DNA of 9,035 bases from Actinomycetota bacterium (lineage in GTDB: Bacteria; Actinomycetota; Humimicrobiia; Humimicrobiales; Humimicrobiaceae): the NCBI GenBank assembly GCA_016783995.1, contig JADHVN010000052.1, forward strand, positions 1-9,035, read 5' to 3'. The notes beneath the pieces were generated by a model, which saw nothing but the letters and a program-made list of their open reading frames with translations, made no database searches and had not been told where the DNA came from. Positions 1 through 7,489 of this stretch are shown one piece after another (the stretch's first letter is position 1; every line of letters starts with the position of its first letter). The translations under genes and the position numbers were made by a program.

Positions 1-732
1 GGGAAGGGAGGAACTGGTAAAACTACAATCTGCAGTTTGATTATAAGAAGTTTAATGGATAAGAATAAAGGACCTATCTTAGCATTAGATGCTGATCCTA
101 ACTCAAATCTTAATGAATTATTAGGAGTTAAAATTACAAAGACGGTAGGTATGCTAAGAGAGGATTTTAAAAAAGAAGCACCTCGAATGTCTAAAGGGTT
201 GTACAAAAATCAAGTAGTAGAAATGAACATTCACCAATCGCTTGTAGAGAATAAGGATTTTGATTTGCTGGTTATGGGAAGAGGTGAAGGTTCTGGCTGT
301 TACTGTTATGCCAATGACCTTTTTAGAAGGTATGTAGATATTCTACAGGATAATTACAGGTATGTTGTGATGGATAATGAAGCAGGAATGGAGCATCTTA
401 GCCGGAGGACTACCCGGGATTTAAAATATCTCCTTATAATTTCTGATCCATCACCGAAGGGAATTCTTACTGCTACTCGCATCAGGGATTTAGCTAAAGA
501 ATTAAAGTTAAAGGTTGAAAAAATATTTTTAATTATAGATCGTGTTAATAATACGTTGGATGCTAAGCTGAAGAAAAATATAAAGGAGAGTGGTTTTGAT
601 ATATTAGGATGTGTAAATGCAGATAAAAATATTTATGAAATGGATATTTCTGAAAAAACAATATTCAATATTAAAGATGACAGCATAGCATTGAAGCAAG
701 TTAGAAAAATTGTAGAAAATCTGAATTTGTAA
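1..732 (+). CDS. cooC: CODH/ACS nickel-insertion ATPase CooC (5' truncated)
   Basis: MinD/ParA-type P-loop ATPase of the CooC family, a cytoplasmic maturation factor that uses ATP to load nickel into CODH (C-cluster) and related enzymes. The frame is open from base 1, and the first residues visible are the deviant Walker A loop GKGGTGKTT (bases 1-27), with the signature Lys at visible residue 2 and the invariant Lys at residue 7. In relatives about 6-9 residues precede this loop, so only the extreme N-terminus is missing. The TTG at 37 lies after the P-loop and is not the true start. A Cys-Tyr-Cys motif (visible residues 100 and 102, bases 298-306) matches the CXC metal site at the CooC dimer interface. 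The segment DNEAGMEHLSRRT (from visible residue 125) is the Walker B/switch region typical of CooC. The visible 243 codons plus the missing start fit the family length of about 250-260 aa. The next gene, acsD, lies 151 nt downstream, so cooC may close an upstream transcription unit. A general MinD-like ATPase is unlikely given the CXC motif and neighbours. Confidence 0.94.
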   Translation, partial: GKGGTGKTTICSLIIRSLMDKNKGPILALDADPNSNLNELLGVKITKTVGMLREDFKKEAPRMSKGLYKNQVVEMNIHQSLVENKDFDLLVMGRGEGSGCYCYANDLFRRYVDILQDNYRYVVMDNEAGMEHLSRRTTRDLKYLLIISDPSPKGILTATRIRDLAKELKLKVEKIFLIIDRVNNTLDAKLKKNIKESGFDILGCVNADKNIYEMDISEKTIFNIKDDSIALKQVRKIVENLNL

Positions 733-740
733 ATTAAGCT

Positions 741-750
741 AAAGGAGGAT
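741..750 (+). promoter_or_regulatory. Orphan Shine-Dalgarno-like sequence AAAGGAGGAT
   Basis: A near-perfect anti-SD complement lies 9 nt after the cooC stop, with no ATG, GTG or TTG within usable distance. The nearest candidate is a TTG about 33 nt away at 784. It may be the relic of a lost downstream gene or the 5' arm of a weak hairpin: GGATTTT at 747-753 pairs with AAAATCC at 771-777. Function unknown. Confidence 0.35.
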
Positions 751-783
751 TTTAAAAAAATTTTAATAAAAAAATCCAAAAAA

Positions 784-841
784 TTGACTGAAGTTTTTTT
801 ACAAAGGTGTTACAATGACACAAATTATCATTTGCTATATT
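784..841 (+). promoter_or_regulatory. Candidate promoter region for the acsDABC operon
   Basis: Two extended -10 elements are visible upstream of acsD. The first is TG-T-TACAAT (TG at 808-809, hexamer 811-816). A TTGACT at 784-789 resembles a -35 box, but the 21-nt spacer is too long, so recognition would rest on the extended -10. The second is TG-C-TATATT (TG at 833-834, hexamer 836-841), which has no clear -35 box. The run of six A and seven T around 778-800 may act as an UP-like or bent element. Either start site would give a leader of roughly 35-65 nt before acsD. The position, in the largest gap of the cluster, supports transcription beginning here; the exact start is inference. Confidence 0.4.
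807..821 (+). promoter_or_regulatory. Imperfect dyad GTGTTA-CAA-TGACAC over the -10 (possible operator)
   Basis: Two 6-nt half-sites match as inverted repeats at five of six positions (GTGTTA, and GTGTCA on the other strand) around a 3-nt centre. The dyad overlaps the first extended -10 at 811-816, where a repressor would block polymerase. Dyads this short also occur by chance in 150 nt, and I cannot assign it to a regulator family. Confidence 0.2.
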
Positions 842-868
842 TTAACAATAGAATCAAGAAATTAAAAG

Positions 869-886
869 AAGGAGGGAGAAATATTG
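869..886 (+). promoter_or_regulatory. RBS and TTG start of acsD
   Basis: AAGGAGG at 869-875 lies 8 nt before the TTG at 884-886. The first in-frame ATG is at 1034 (residue 51), which would remove conserved N-terminal sequence, so the TTG is the supported start. Confidence 0.8.
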
Positions 887-1825
887 GGCTTTCAAATTCC
901 TAAAAATGAATATACAGGAAAGATAAATACAGTAAAGCTTGGCAAAGACAAATCAGAGATTTTAATTGGCGGCGAAGCATCTCTGCCTTTTTATGGTTTT
1001 GAAGGTGAGTTACCAAACAAGCCGATAATTGCAATGGATGTTTTTGATATAAAACCTTCAGGCTGGCCTGAGAGCTTAGCCAAATACCATAGTGATGTGT
1101 GGGATGATCCAGTTAAATGGTCACAAAAATGTATTAGTGAATTTGGTGCTGAAGCAATTTGTCTGCATCTTGAAAGTACTAATCCTGATACTGGAAATAC
1201 TTCTCCTGAAGATGCTGCAGAACTTGTAAAGAAGGTGAGGGAATCTATAGATAAACCCCTTATTTTATATGGCGATGGACCAATGGAGAGAATTGCAGAG
1301 GTTATGAAGAAAGTATCTGAAAAAAGTGCTGATTCCAATATTTTAATGGGATGGGTGGAAGAAGATAGTTATAAGACAATTGCTGCAGCAGCTATGGGTT
1401 ATAATAATAATGTTATTGCATTAAATCCACTTGATGTGAATATTGCTAAACAGCTAAACATACTGCTTACTCAATTAGGCTTGTCACCAGACAGGATAGC
1501 AATGGACCCATCAAGTTCAGGAGTAGGTTATGGTATTGAATATTGTTTTTCTGCAATGGAAAGGTTAAAAATTGCTGCTCTTCTTCAAAATGATAAAATG
1601 ACACAGATGCCTATTATTAATAATATTGCAAGTGAAGTATGGAAAGTAAAAGAAGTAAAAGAAAGTGAAAAAGAATATCCAGAGTGGGGAGACCTAGAAG
1701 AAAGAGGTATAAATTGGGAAACAATTTCAGTTATGTGTATGCTCGCCTCTGGTTCAAATATTATAACTATGAGACATCCAAAAGCAGTAAGCTTAATTAA
1801 AGAAATAATAAAGGAATTACTATAA
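884..1825 (+). CDS. acsD: Corrinoid iron-sulfur protein, small subunit (AcsD)
   Basis: Small subunit of the heterodimeric corrinoid iron-sulfur protein (CoFeSP), a cytoplasmic methyl carrier. It pairs with AcsC, accepts the methyl group from methyl-tetrahydrofolate (through AcsE) and delivers it to the A-cluster of AcsB. The 313-aa length fits the family, which folds as a TIM barrel. Recognisable family segments are the N-terminal GKINTVKLG region, the GGEASLPFYGFEGE stretch (about residues 29-42), the barrel strand EAICLHLESTNPD (about 90-102), the late GVGYGIEYCFSAMERLK block (about 213-229) and a C-terminal MRHP motif (about 296-299). No metal-binding cysteine cluster is visible, as expected because cobalamin and the 4Fe-4S cluster sit mainly on AcsC. 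Translation starts at TTG behind a strong ribosome binding site and ends in tandem stops TAA-TAG. It is followed after 34 nt by acsA. Separation from acsC by acsA and acsB is noteworthy, because the two CoFeSP genes are often adjacent. Confidence 0.95.
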   Translation: MGFQIPKNEYTGKINTVKLGKDKSEILIGGEASLPFYGFEGELPNKPIIAMDVFDIKPSGWPESLAKYHSDVWDDPVKWSQKCISEFGAEAICLHLESTNPDTGNTSPEDAAELVKKVRESIDKPLILYGDGPMERIAEVMKKVSEKSADSNILMGWVEEDSYKTIAAAAMGYNNNVIALNPLDVNIAKQLNILLTQLGLSPDRIAMDPSSSGVGYGIEYCFSAMERLKIAALLQNDKMTQMPIINNIASEVWKVKEVKESEKEYPEWGDLEERGINWETISVMCMLASGSNIITMRHPKAVSLIKEIIKELL

Positions 1826-1859
1826 TAGATAATTTATAAAGGGTGGTGCAATTAAAGTA

Positions 1860-3815
1860 ATGGCTGAAGATAAAAAGAAAAATAAAGATAAAAGAGAGAT
1901 CAGTGAAATAAGTGTGGATGAAGCAGTTTGTTATGTAATTGAAAATACTGATAAAGAAGTATCTACTGTGTTTGATCGTGCACAATCCATGAAGCCATGC
2001 CCGATTGGATCTGGAATATCAGGTATTTGCTGTAAAAACTGTTCAATGGGGCCGTGCAGGGTAAGAGAGGGTAAACCAGGTCTTTGCGGAGCAACTTTAT
2101 CTACCATAGCTGCCAGGAATTTTGCACGTCATGTTGCAGCAGGTGCTTCTGCTCATTCTGATCATGGAAGAGATATGGCACATATGCTGGGCCTTGCAGC
2201 TGAAGATAAGGCTCCAGGTGTTGAGATTAAGGATGAAATGAAACTGTTGAAATTTGCTAAAAATATCGGAGTTAAAATAGACGATCGGGATATAAAAGAA
2301 ATAGCTAAAGAGACTGCTGATAAGGCACTTTCACTATTTGGTCAGCAGCATGGGGAAGTAGACTTAATAAAGATGGCTCCTAAAAAGAGACAGGATGTGT
2401 GGAAGAAGAGTAAGATCATTCCCAGGGGCATAGACAGGGAAATAGTTGAAATAATGCACAGGACACATATGGGAGTAGATCAGCACGCTGAACATATACT
2501 TGATGCATGCTTGAGAACTGCATTATCTGATGGCTGGGGAGGATCTATGATTGGTACAGAGATTAGTGATATTTTATTTAGAACTCCAAAGGCGCTGTGT
2601 GCTAAGGCTAATTTAGGAATGCTGGCAAAAGATGAAGTAAATATTGTTATTCATGGTCATGAGCCAACATTATCTGAAATAATTGCTGGACTTGCAGATG
2701 ACAAGAAACTGATTGAATATGCAAAAACTAAAGGTGCTAAGGGTATAAATGTAGTTGGTATTTGCTGTACAGCAAATGAGATATTAATGCGTCAGGGAAT
2801 AGCTCCTATTAGCAATTTTCTCTCTCAGGAAATGGCAATAATGACTGGTGCAGTGGAACTTATGATTGTAGACATACAATGTATTATGCAGGCACTGGGA
2901 GAAGTTACTAAAGAGTATCATACTAAACTTATTACGTCTTCACCTAAGTGTAAGATACCAGGGGCAACCCATATGGAATTTCAGGATACTAATGGACTGG
3001 AGCTAGCCAGAGAAATTATTAAAATGGCAATAGATAATTTTAAAAATAGGAAAGAAAAATTATGTATACCAGACATTACATCAGATATGGTGGCTGGATT
3101 TTCTCATGAATATATTAAATATGCGCTTGGCGGGAGGTTTAGAGAATCATTCAGGCCGCTAAATGATGCAATTATTGATGGAAGGATTCAGGGTGTAGTG
3201 GCAGTAGTTGGTTGTAATAATGCGAGAGTAACTCATGATAAATACCATAATTATTTAACAAAGGAACTTATAAAAAGAGATTACCTTGTTGTTTTAACAG
3301 GATGTGCGGCAATTTCTACAGCCAAATGCGGGTTAATGATACCAGAGGCTATGGAATATGCTGGTGAAGGATTGAAGTCAATATGTGAAACAGTGGGTAT
3401 ACCTCCTGTGCTTCATGTAGGTTCCTGTGTAGATAATTCCAGGATACTTACAGTTTTATCAGAAGTTGTGGAAGAAGGCGGGCTGGGAGAAGATATAAGT
3501 GACCTTCCTGTAGCTGGGATTGCACCTGAATGGATGAGTGAGAAGGCAATCTCAATTGGAACATATTGCGCAGCATCAGGTGTGTATGTTGCATTTTGCG
3601 GGGAACCTATACCTGTAGAGTCAAGCAGTGAAGTAAAGGAAATAATGACTAAGGGCTGGCAGGAAAAGTGTGGAGGACAGCTTGAATATATTGCTGATGT
3701 AGATGAATTATTAAATAAAGTTATAGATGTTATACAGGCTAAAAGAAAAGCATTGAAAATAGATATTAAAAAGGAAAGAGTTCTGTTAGATATGGAAGCA
3801 AGGAGGGCTTTATAA
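1860..3815 (+). CDS. acsA: Carbon monoxide dehydrogenase subunit of CODH/ACS (AcsA/CooS)
   Basis: Nickel-iron CO dehydrogenase that interconverts CO2 and CO; in CODH/ACS it supplies CO to AcsB through an internal channel. N-terminal cysteines 47 and 57 fit the D-cluster, and 58, 61, 66 and 76 the B-cluster. The HVAAGASAHSDHGR block (91-104) holds the conserved proton-relay histidines. C-cluster ligands are recognisable as the HGH motif (265-267), Cys303 in GICCTANE, Cys341 in DIQC, Cys452 in VVGCNN, Cys482 in LTGC and Cys523 in GSCVDNSR. Lys562 in SEKAIS corresponds to the catalytic lysine. All catalytic residues therefore appear present. At 651 aa it is slightly shorter than the Moorella enzyme (about 674 aa). 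The ATG follows a G-rich site (AAAGGGTGGTG, 1838-1848) 11 nt upstream, a weaker signal than those before acsB and acsD. The stop is 1 nt before the acsB start, so the two are likely translationally coupled. A stand-alone CooS is less likely given acsB directly behind it. The D/B-cluster cysteine spacing is unusual (see findings). Confidence 0.96.
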   Translation: MAEDKKKNKDKREISEISVDEAVCYVIENTDKEVSTVFDRAQSMKPCPIGSGISGICCKNCSMGPCRVREGKPGLCGATLSTIAARNFARHVAAGASAHSDHGRDMAHMLGLAAEDKAPGVEIKDEMKLLKFAKNIGVKIDDRDIKEIAKETADKALSLFGQQHGEVDLIKMAPKKRQDVWKKSKIIPRGIDREIVEIMHRTHMGVDQHAEHILDACLRTALSDGWGGSMIGTEISDILFRTPKALCAKANLGMLAKDEVNIVIHGHEPTLSEIIAGLADDKKLIEYAKTKGAKGINVVGICCTANEILMRQGIAPISNFLSQEMAIMTGAVELMIVDIQCIMQALGEVTKEYHTKLITSSPKCKIPGATHMEFQDTNGLELAREIIKMAIDNFKNRKEKLCIPDITSDMVAGFSHEYIKYALGGRFRESFRPLNDAIIDGRIQGVVAVVGCNNARVTHDKYHNYLTKELIKRDYLVVLTGCAAISTAKCGLMIPEAMEYAGEGLKSICETVGIPPVLHVGSCVDNSRILTVLSEVVEEGGLGEDISDLPVAGIAPEWMSEKAISIGTYCAASGVYVAFCGEPIPVESSSEVKEIMTKGWQEKCGGQLEYIADVDELLNKVIDVIQAKRKALKIDIKKERVLLDMEARRAL

Positions 3816-3816
3816 A

Positions 3817-5997
3817 ATGTCTAAGATAATTATAACTGGTGCTATAAAAGGTGCTTACAAGATTGTGGAACGAGCAGAGAAATCACTAAAGGATAGTTTA
3901 AAAAAACATGGACCTGACCAGAAATTAGAGTTTCCCAATACTGGATACTTTCTACCTGTTATATATAGTATGACCGGGATAAAAGTTGAAAAACTATCTG
4001 ATGCGGAAAAAGTTATGGAGGAAGCAAAAAAATTACTTCCGCCTGTCCCTTCAAAAAAAGTATGGCTGCCATATCTAGGTTGGGGCCTGGATGCAGGTAT
4101 TGCTACTCTTTGGGCTGAAGAAATAATAGAAGCAATAAAGTATGTAGATGGTCCAAACCCTGTTGATGGTATATGGCTTGGTGCAGCTGATGATGTTATT
4201 TTAAGAGAAAGAGGTATTGAGTTTGTAGATGGAACAGCTCCAGGATTTGCTGCCTGTGTTGGTGCATGCAAGGATAATAAAACTGCAGTTAAAATTGCAA
4301 GGGAACTGCAGGAAAAAAATATATATGTTTTTATGAGTGCTTCAACAGATGGAAAATCTATGGCTGAACAGTTAGCAGAAGAGGGAGTTGAGCTGGGTTG
4401 GGATACAAGGCTTGTTTCATATGGTAAGGATATAACATCTACAGTATATGCTGCAGGTTTTGCTGCAAGAGCGGCCTTAAGCTTTGGGGGTGTTCAGGGT
4501 GGAGAATACCGTAAAATGCTTTATTATAATAAAAACAGAATATTTGCATTTGTTCTGGCATTAGGTAAGGTTGATGATGAAAAATATGCAAATGCTGCTG
4601 GTGCAATTAATTTTGGTTTTCCAACTATTGCAAATACGGACATACCTGAGATTCTTCCAAGAGGTGTATGTACTTATGAGCATGTTGTTTCTAATATTTC
4701 TGATGATGAAATTGTTACCAAAGCTATAGAAGTAAGAGGGCTTAAAATTACTATAGATAAAGTTGATGTGCCAGTTGCTTTTGGAGCTGCATTTGAAGGA
4801 GAAAGAGTTAGGAAGGAAAATATGTATGTTGAATTTGGCGGTAATAAGAGTGAGGCAGTAGAGTTTCTTCATATGGCAGAAGCTTCAGAAGTTGAGGATG
4901 GTAAAGTGGAAGTATTTGGGCCAGAGATTGATGATGTAAAAGAAGGAAGTGCAATTCCTCTTGGTATAGAAGCAATAGTTACTGGCAGAAAGATGCAAAG
5001 TGATTTTGAACCGGTTATGGAAAGACAGATTCACTATTTTACAAATTATGCAAGTGGAATATTCCATATGGGCCAGAGAGATATAGTATGGATGAGATTT
5101 AGCAAGGATGCTGTAAGGAGTGGATTTAAAATAAAACATCTTGGAACAGTACTCCATGCAAAAATGCATACAAATTTTGGTAATATTATGGATAAGATTC
5201 AAATAAAGATTTATACAAATCTTGAAGATGTCGTAGAACTTAAGAAGAGGGCTAAGGAAGTCTTTAAAGTTCGAGATGAAAGACTCAGTGCTTTAACTGA
5301 TGAATCAGTAGATACTTATTATTCATGTACACTATGTCAATCATTTGCTCCAAACCATATATGTGCAGTATCACCAGAAAGACCGGGATTGTGCGGAGCA
5401 TATAACTGGCTGGATTGTAAGGCTGCATATGAGATTAGTCCAACAGGACCTAACCAGCCAATAAAGAAAGGTGAAACATTAGATGAAAAGTTAGGGGTGT
5501 GGAAAGGAGTAAATGATTTTGTTTACAAATCTTCTAACCAGACACTGGAATCATTTTCAGCTTATTCCATGATGGAAAACCCTATGACGTCCTGCGGTTG
5601 TTTTGAGGTGATAATAACTATACTTCCTTCAACTAATGGAATTATGGCTGTAAATAGAGAACATGTAGTAGAAACGCCCTGTGGTATGAAATTCTCTACA
5701 ATTGCCGGTATGGTAGGTGGGGGAATACAAACTCCAGGTTTTATAGGTATTAGTAAATTCTTTATTGCTTCAAAAAAATTTATTAGTGCCGATGGAGGGC
5801 TGAAAAGACTTGTCTGGATGCCGAAAGAATTAAAAGAGGAGATAAAGGATCACCTGAAAGAACGTGCAGAAGAAATGGGAATACCTGATTTTATTGATAA
5901 AATTGCAACTGATGAAGATGCACAGACTGAAGAACAGGTTCTTGAATGGATACAAAAGGTTAAACATCCTGTTTTAGAGATGGAACCAATGATGTAG
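3817..5997 (+). CDS. acsB: Acetyl-CoA synthase, CODH/ACS alpha subunit (AcsB)
   Basis: Acetyl-CoA synthase, which condenses CO from AcsA, the methyl group from CoFeSP and coenzyme A at the nickel-iron A-cluster. The 726-aa length matches bacterial AcsB (Moorella 729 aa), including the N-terminal domain of about 310 residues that contacts CODH and is absent from archaeal CdhC. Cys504, 507, 516 and 526 form the CX2CX8CX9C set, and Cys593-Gly-Cys595 is the CGC motif that binds the distal nickel. Every one is offset by exactly -2 from Moorella numbering (506, 509, 518, 528, 595, 597). Phe510 aligns with the Moorella phenylalanine near the A-cluster. The protein therefore looks fully active. The ATG at 3817 has a strong AAGGAGGG site (3800-3807) inside the end of acsA, and only 1 nt separates the genes, which fits equimolar synthesis of the complex. 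It ends with a single TAG at the expected family length. acsC follows after 49 nt. Confidence 0.98.
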   Translation: MSKIIITGAIKGAYKIVERAEKSLKDSLKKHGPDQKLEFPNTGYFLPVIYSMTGIKVEKLSDAEKVMEEAKKLLPPVPSKKVWLPYLGWGLDAGIATLWAEEIIEAIKYVDGPNPVDGIWLGAADDVILRERGIEFVDGTAPGFAACVGACKDNKTAVKIARELQEKNIYVFMSASTDGKSMAEQLAEEGVELGWDTRLVSYGKDITSTVYAAGFAARAALSFGGVQGGEYRKMLYYNKNRIFAFVLALGKVDDEKYANAAGAINFGFPTIANTDIPEILPRGVCTYEHVVSNISDDEIVTKAIEVRGLKITIDKVDVPVAFGAAFEGERVRKENMYVEFGGNKSEAVEFLHMAEASEVEDGKVEVFGPEIDDVKEGSAIPLGIEAIVTGRKMQSDFEPVMERQIHYFTNYASGIFHMGQRDIVWMRFSKDAVRSGFKIKHLGTVLHAKMHTNFGNIMDKIQIKIYTNLEDVVELKKRAKEVFKVRDERLSALTDESVDTYYSCTLCQSFAPNHICAVSPERPGLCGAYNWLDCKAAYEISPTGPNQPIKKGETLDEKLGVWKGVNDFVYKSSNQTLESFSAYSMMENPMTSCGCFEVIITILPSTNGIMAVNREHVVETPCGMKFSTIAGMVGGGIQTPGFIGISKFFIASKKFISADGGLKRLVWMPKELKEEIKDHLKERAEEMGIPDFIDKIATDEDAQTEEQVLEWIQKVKHPVLEMEPMM

Positions 5998-6046
5998 GCA
6001 AATATTTAGATTAATTGTATAAAAATATGTAAAAATAGGGGGAAAA

Positions 6047-7396
6047 ATGGCATTAAGTGGCCTGGAAATATTTAAGAAACTACCGAAAACTAACTGCAAG
6101 GATTGTGGATTTCCCACCTGTCTTGCTTTTGCAATGCAGCTTGCAGCTGGAAAGGTAGAACTGGGAAAATGTCCTCATGTTTCCGAAGAAGCAAAAGAAG
6201 CTCTCTCAGAAGCTGCACAACCGCCAATACTTAAGGTACAGGTAGGTACAGAGGATAATTCTTTTATAGTTGGTGAAGAAACTGTAATGTTTCGACATGA
6301 CAGGACTTTTGTTAATCAAAATGCTTTCGCAGTGTCTGTAGATGATGATGCTGATTCAGCGAAAGTAGAAGAAATAGTAAAAAATGTAAATGATTTAAAG
6401 TATGAAAGAGTTGGGCAGATGCTGGAGTTGGATGCAATCTGTATTAAAAATAAATCTGGGGATAAAAATATTTTTTTAGGGGCAATTGAAAAAGTTGCCT
6501 CTATTACTAAGAAACCTTTAATATTTATTTCTTCTGATCCTGATATTTTAATGGCTGCTGCAACTGAATATAAAGATAGAAAACCACTCATACATGCTGC
6601 TACAAAAGATAATATAGATAAATTTATTTCATTGAGTAAGGAAACAGGTTGTCCGGTAGTAGTTAGAGGAGAATCATTTGAGGATATAATGGCAATGACT
6701 GAAAAAATGCGAAAGGAGGGTATTAAAAATCTGGTTATTGATATTGGAAAAAGAGATCTCAAAAGCGATTTTTTCAATCAATTAACACTAAGGAGAGCAG
6801 CTATTAAAAAGAAAGATAGGTTATTTGGTTATCCTACTATAGTTTTCCCCAATGAAATTACAGACGATCCTTTAAAAGAAACATTAATAGCTTCTATATT
6901 TGTAGCAAAGTATGGTTCTATTATAGTACTATCAAATGCTAAGCCACAAAGTGTGTACCCGCTTTTGGTATATAGACAAAATATATATACAGACCCAAGA
7001 AAACCAATGCAGGTAGAACAAAAGATATATGAAATTGGCAGTCCAGATGAAAATTCACCTGTATTGATTACAACTAATTTTTCTCTTACCTATTTTATAA
7101 TCTCGGGAGAAATTGAGGCCAGCAAGGTTCCTTCGTGGCTGCTTGTTATGGATGTTGAAGGTCAGTCAGTACTTACAGCATGGGCTGCTGGTAAGTTTGT
7201 TCCTGAACTAATTGCTCAGTTTATTAATAAGAGTGGAATAGCAGACAAAGTTAAAACAAGAAAAATTGTGATACCTGGATATGTAGCTCAGCTCCAGGGT
7301 GAGCTGGAAGATGAATTAGATGGAAAATGGAAAATTACAGTGGGTCCAAGAGAAGCAGGTGAAGTACCAAAATTTTTAAAAAATTATGTTGCATAA
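6047..7396 (+). CDS. acsC: Corrinoid iron-sulfur protein, large subunit (AcsC)
   Basis: Large subunit of CoFeSP. It carries the cobamide that shuttles methyl groups, and a low-potential 4Fe-4S cluster that reactivates oxidised cobalt. The N-terminal domain has Cys17, Cys20, Cys25 and Cys42 (CX2CX4CX16C), the same positions as the Moorella protein. A TIM-barrel domain follows (about residues 60-320), then a C-terminal Rossmann-like cobalamin-binding domain (about 325-449) with the conserved stretch around DVEGQSVLTAWAAGKF (369-384). The 449-aa length fits the family (Moorella about 446 aa). The start is the ATG directly after AGGGGG (6037-6042), with a short 4-nt spacer; the SGLEIFKKLP N-terminus is typical of the family and confirms this start. 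The partner AcsD is encoded upstream of acsA rather than next to this gene. A weak terminator-like hairpin follows the stop codon. Confidence 0.97.
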   Translation: MALSGLEIFKKLPKTNCKDCGFPTCLAFAMQLAAGKVELGKCPHVSEEAKEALSEAAQPPILKVQVGTEDNSFIVGEETVMFRHDRTFVNQNAFAVSVDDDADSAKVEEIVKNVNDLKYERVGQMLELDAICIKNKSGDKNIFLGAIEKVASITKKPLIFISSDPDILMAAATEYKDRKPLIHAATKDNIDKFISLSKETGCPVVVRGESFEDIMAMTEKMRKEGIKNLVIDIGKRDLKSDFFNQLTLRRAAIKKKDRLFGYPTIVFPNEITDDPLKETLIASIFVAKYGSIIVLSNAKPQSVYPLLVYRQNIYTDPRKPMQVEQKIYEIGSPDENSPVLITTNFSLTYFIISGEIEASKVPSWLLVMDVEGQSVLTAWAAGKFVPELIAQFINKSGIADKVKTRKIVIPGYVAQLQGELEDELDGKWKITVGPREAGEVPKFLKNYVA

Positions 7397-7403
7397 ATAC
7401 CAC

Positions 7404-7441
7404 ATCTTGTATATTGTAACAAGATTTTATTATATATTTTT
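7404..7441 (+). terminator. Weak intrinsic terminator or attenuator after acsC
   Basis: ATCTTGT (7404-7410) and ACAAGAT (7419-7425) form a perfect 7-bp stem with an 8-nt loop, followed by T-rich DNA (TTTTATTATATATTTTT, 7425-7441). Only two of the seven pairs are G-C, so termination is probably partial. It lies 7 nt after the acsC stop and could lower fhs expression relative to the acs genes if fhs shares their transcript. Confidence 0.42.
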
Positions 7442-7472
7442 AATTTACTGGAATAATTAATAAAAGAGAGTG

Positions 7473-7489
7473 AAAGGGGAATTGTCTTG
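7473..7489 (+). promoter_or_regulatory. RBS and TTG start of fhs
   Basis: AAAGGGGA at 7473-7480 lies 6 nt before the TTG at 7487-7489. The next in-frame ATG is residue 80, after the P-loop, so it cannot be the start. The other nearby TTG (7482) hits a stop after two codons. Confidence 0.8.

Noticed and set aside
747..777. GGATTTT/AAAATCC hairpin as the cooC terminator
   Set aside because: It has only three G-C pairs, a 17-nt loop and no T-tract directly after the stem; the T run begins 16 nt later. It is kept only as a comment on the orphan SD.
784..903. Short plus-strand frame starting at TTG 784 in the cooC-acsD gap
   Set aside because: It runs about 39 codons into the start of acsD in another frame. 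The purine-rich site at 741-750 is about 33 nt away, too far to serve it, and the region is better explained as promoter and leader.
991..1338. Minus-strand open frame opposite acsD
   Set aside because: It is the antisense of a conserved AcsD coding region, with a serine-rich low-complexity translation and no recognisable domain. The minus-strand frames at 1797-1985, 3855-4271, 4561-4872, 4885-5202, 6316-6777, 7591-7854 and 8314-8553 fail for the same reason, lying mainly opposite real genes.
5995..6009. In-frame TAG at the end of acsB, considered as a pyrrolysine readthrough site because some acetogens use Pyl
   Set aside because: AcsB already has the full family length at this TAG, a second in-frame TAG follows three codons later, and no pyl gene is in the window.
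5998..6046. TATAAA-like sequence in the acsB-acsC gap as an internal promoter
   Set aside because: There is no -35 box at proper distance, the gap is simply AT-rich, and it is short enough for co-transcription.
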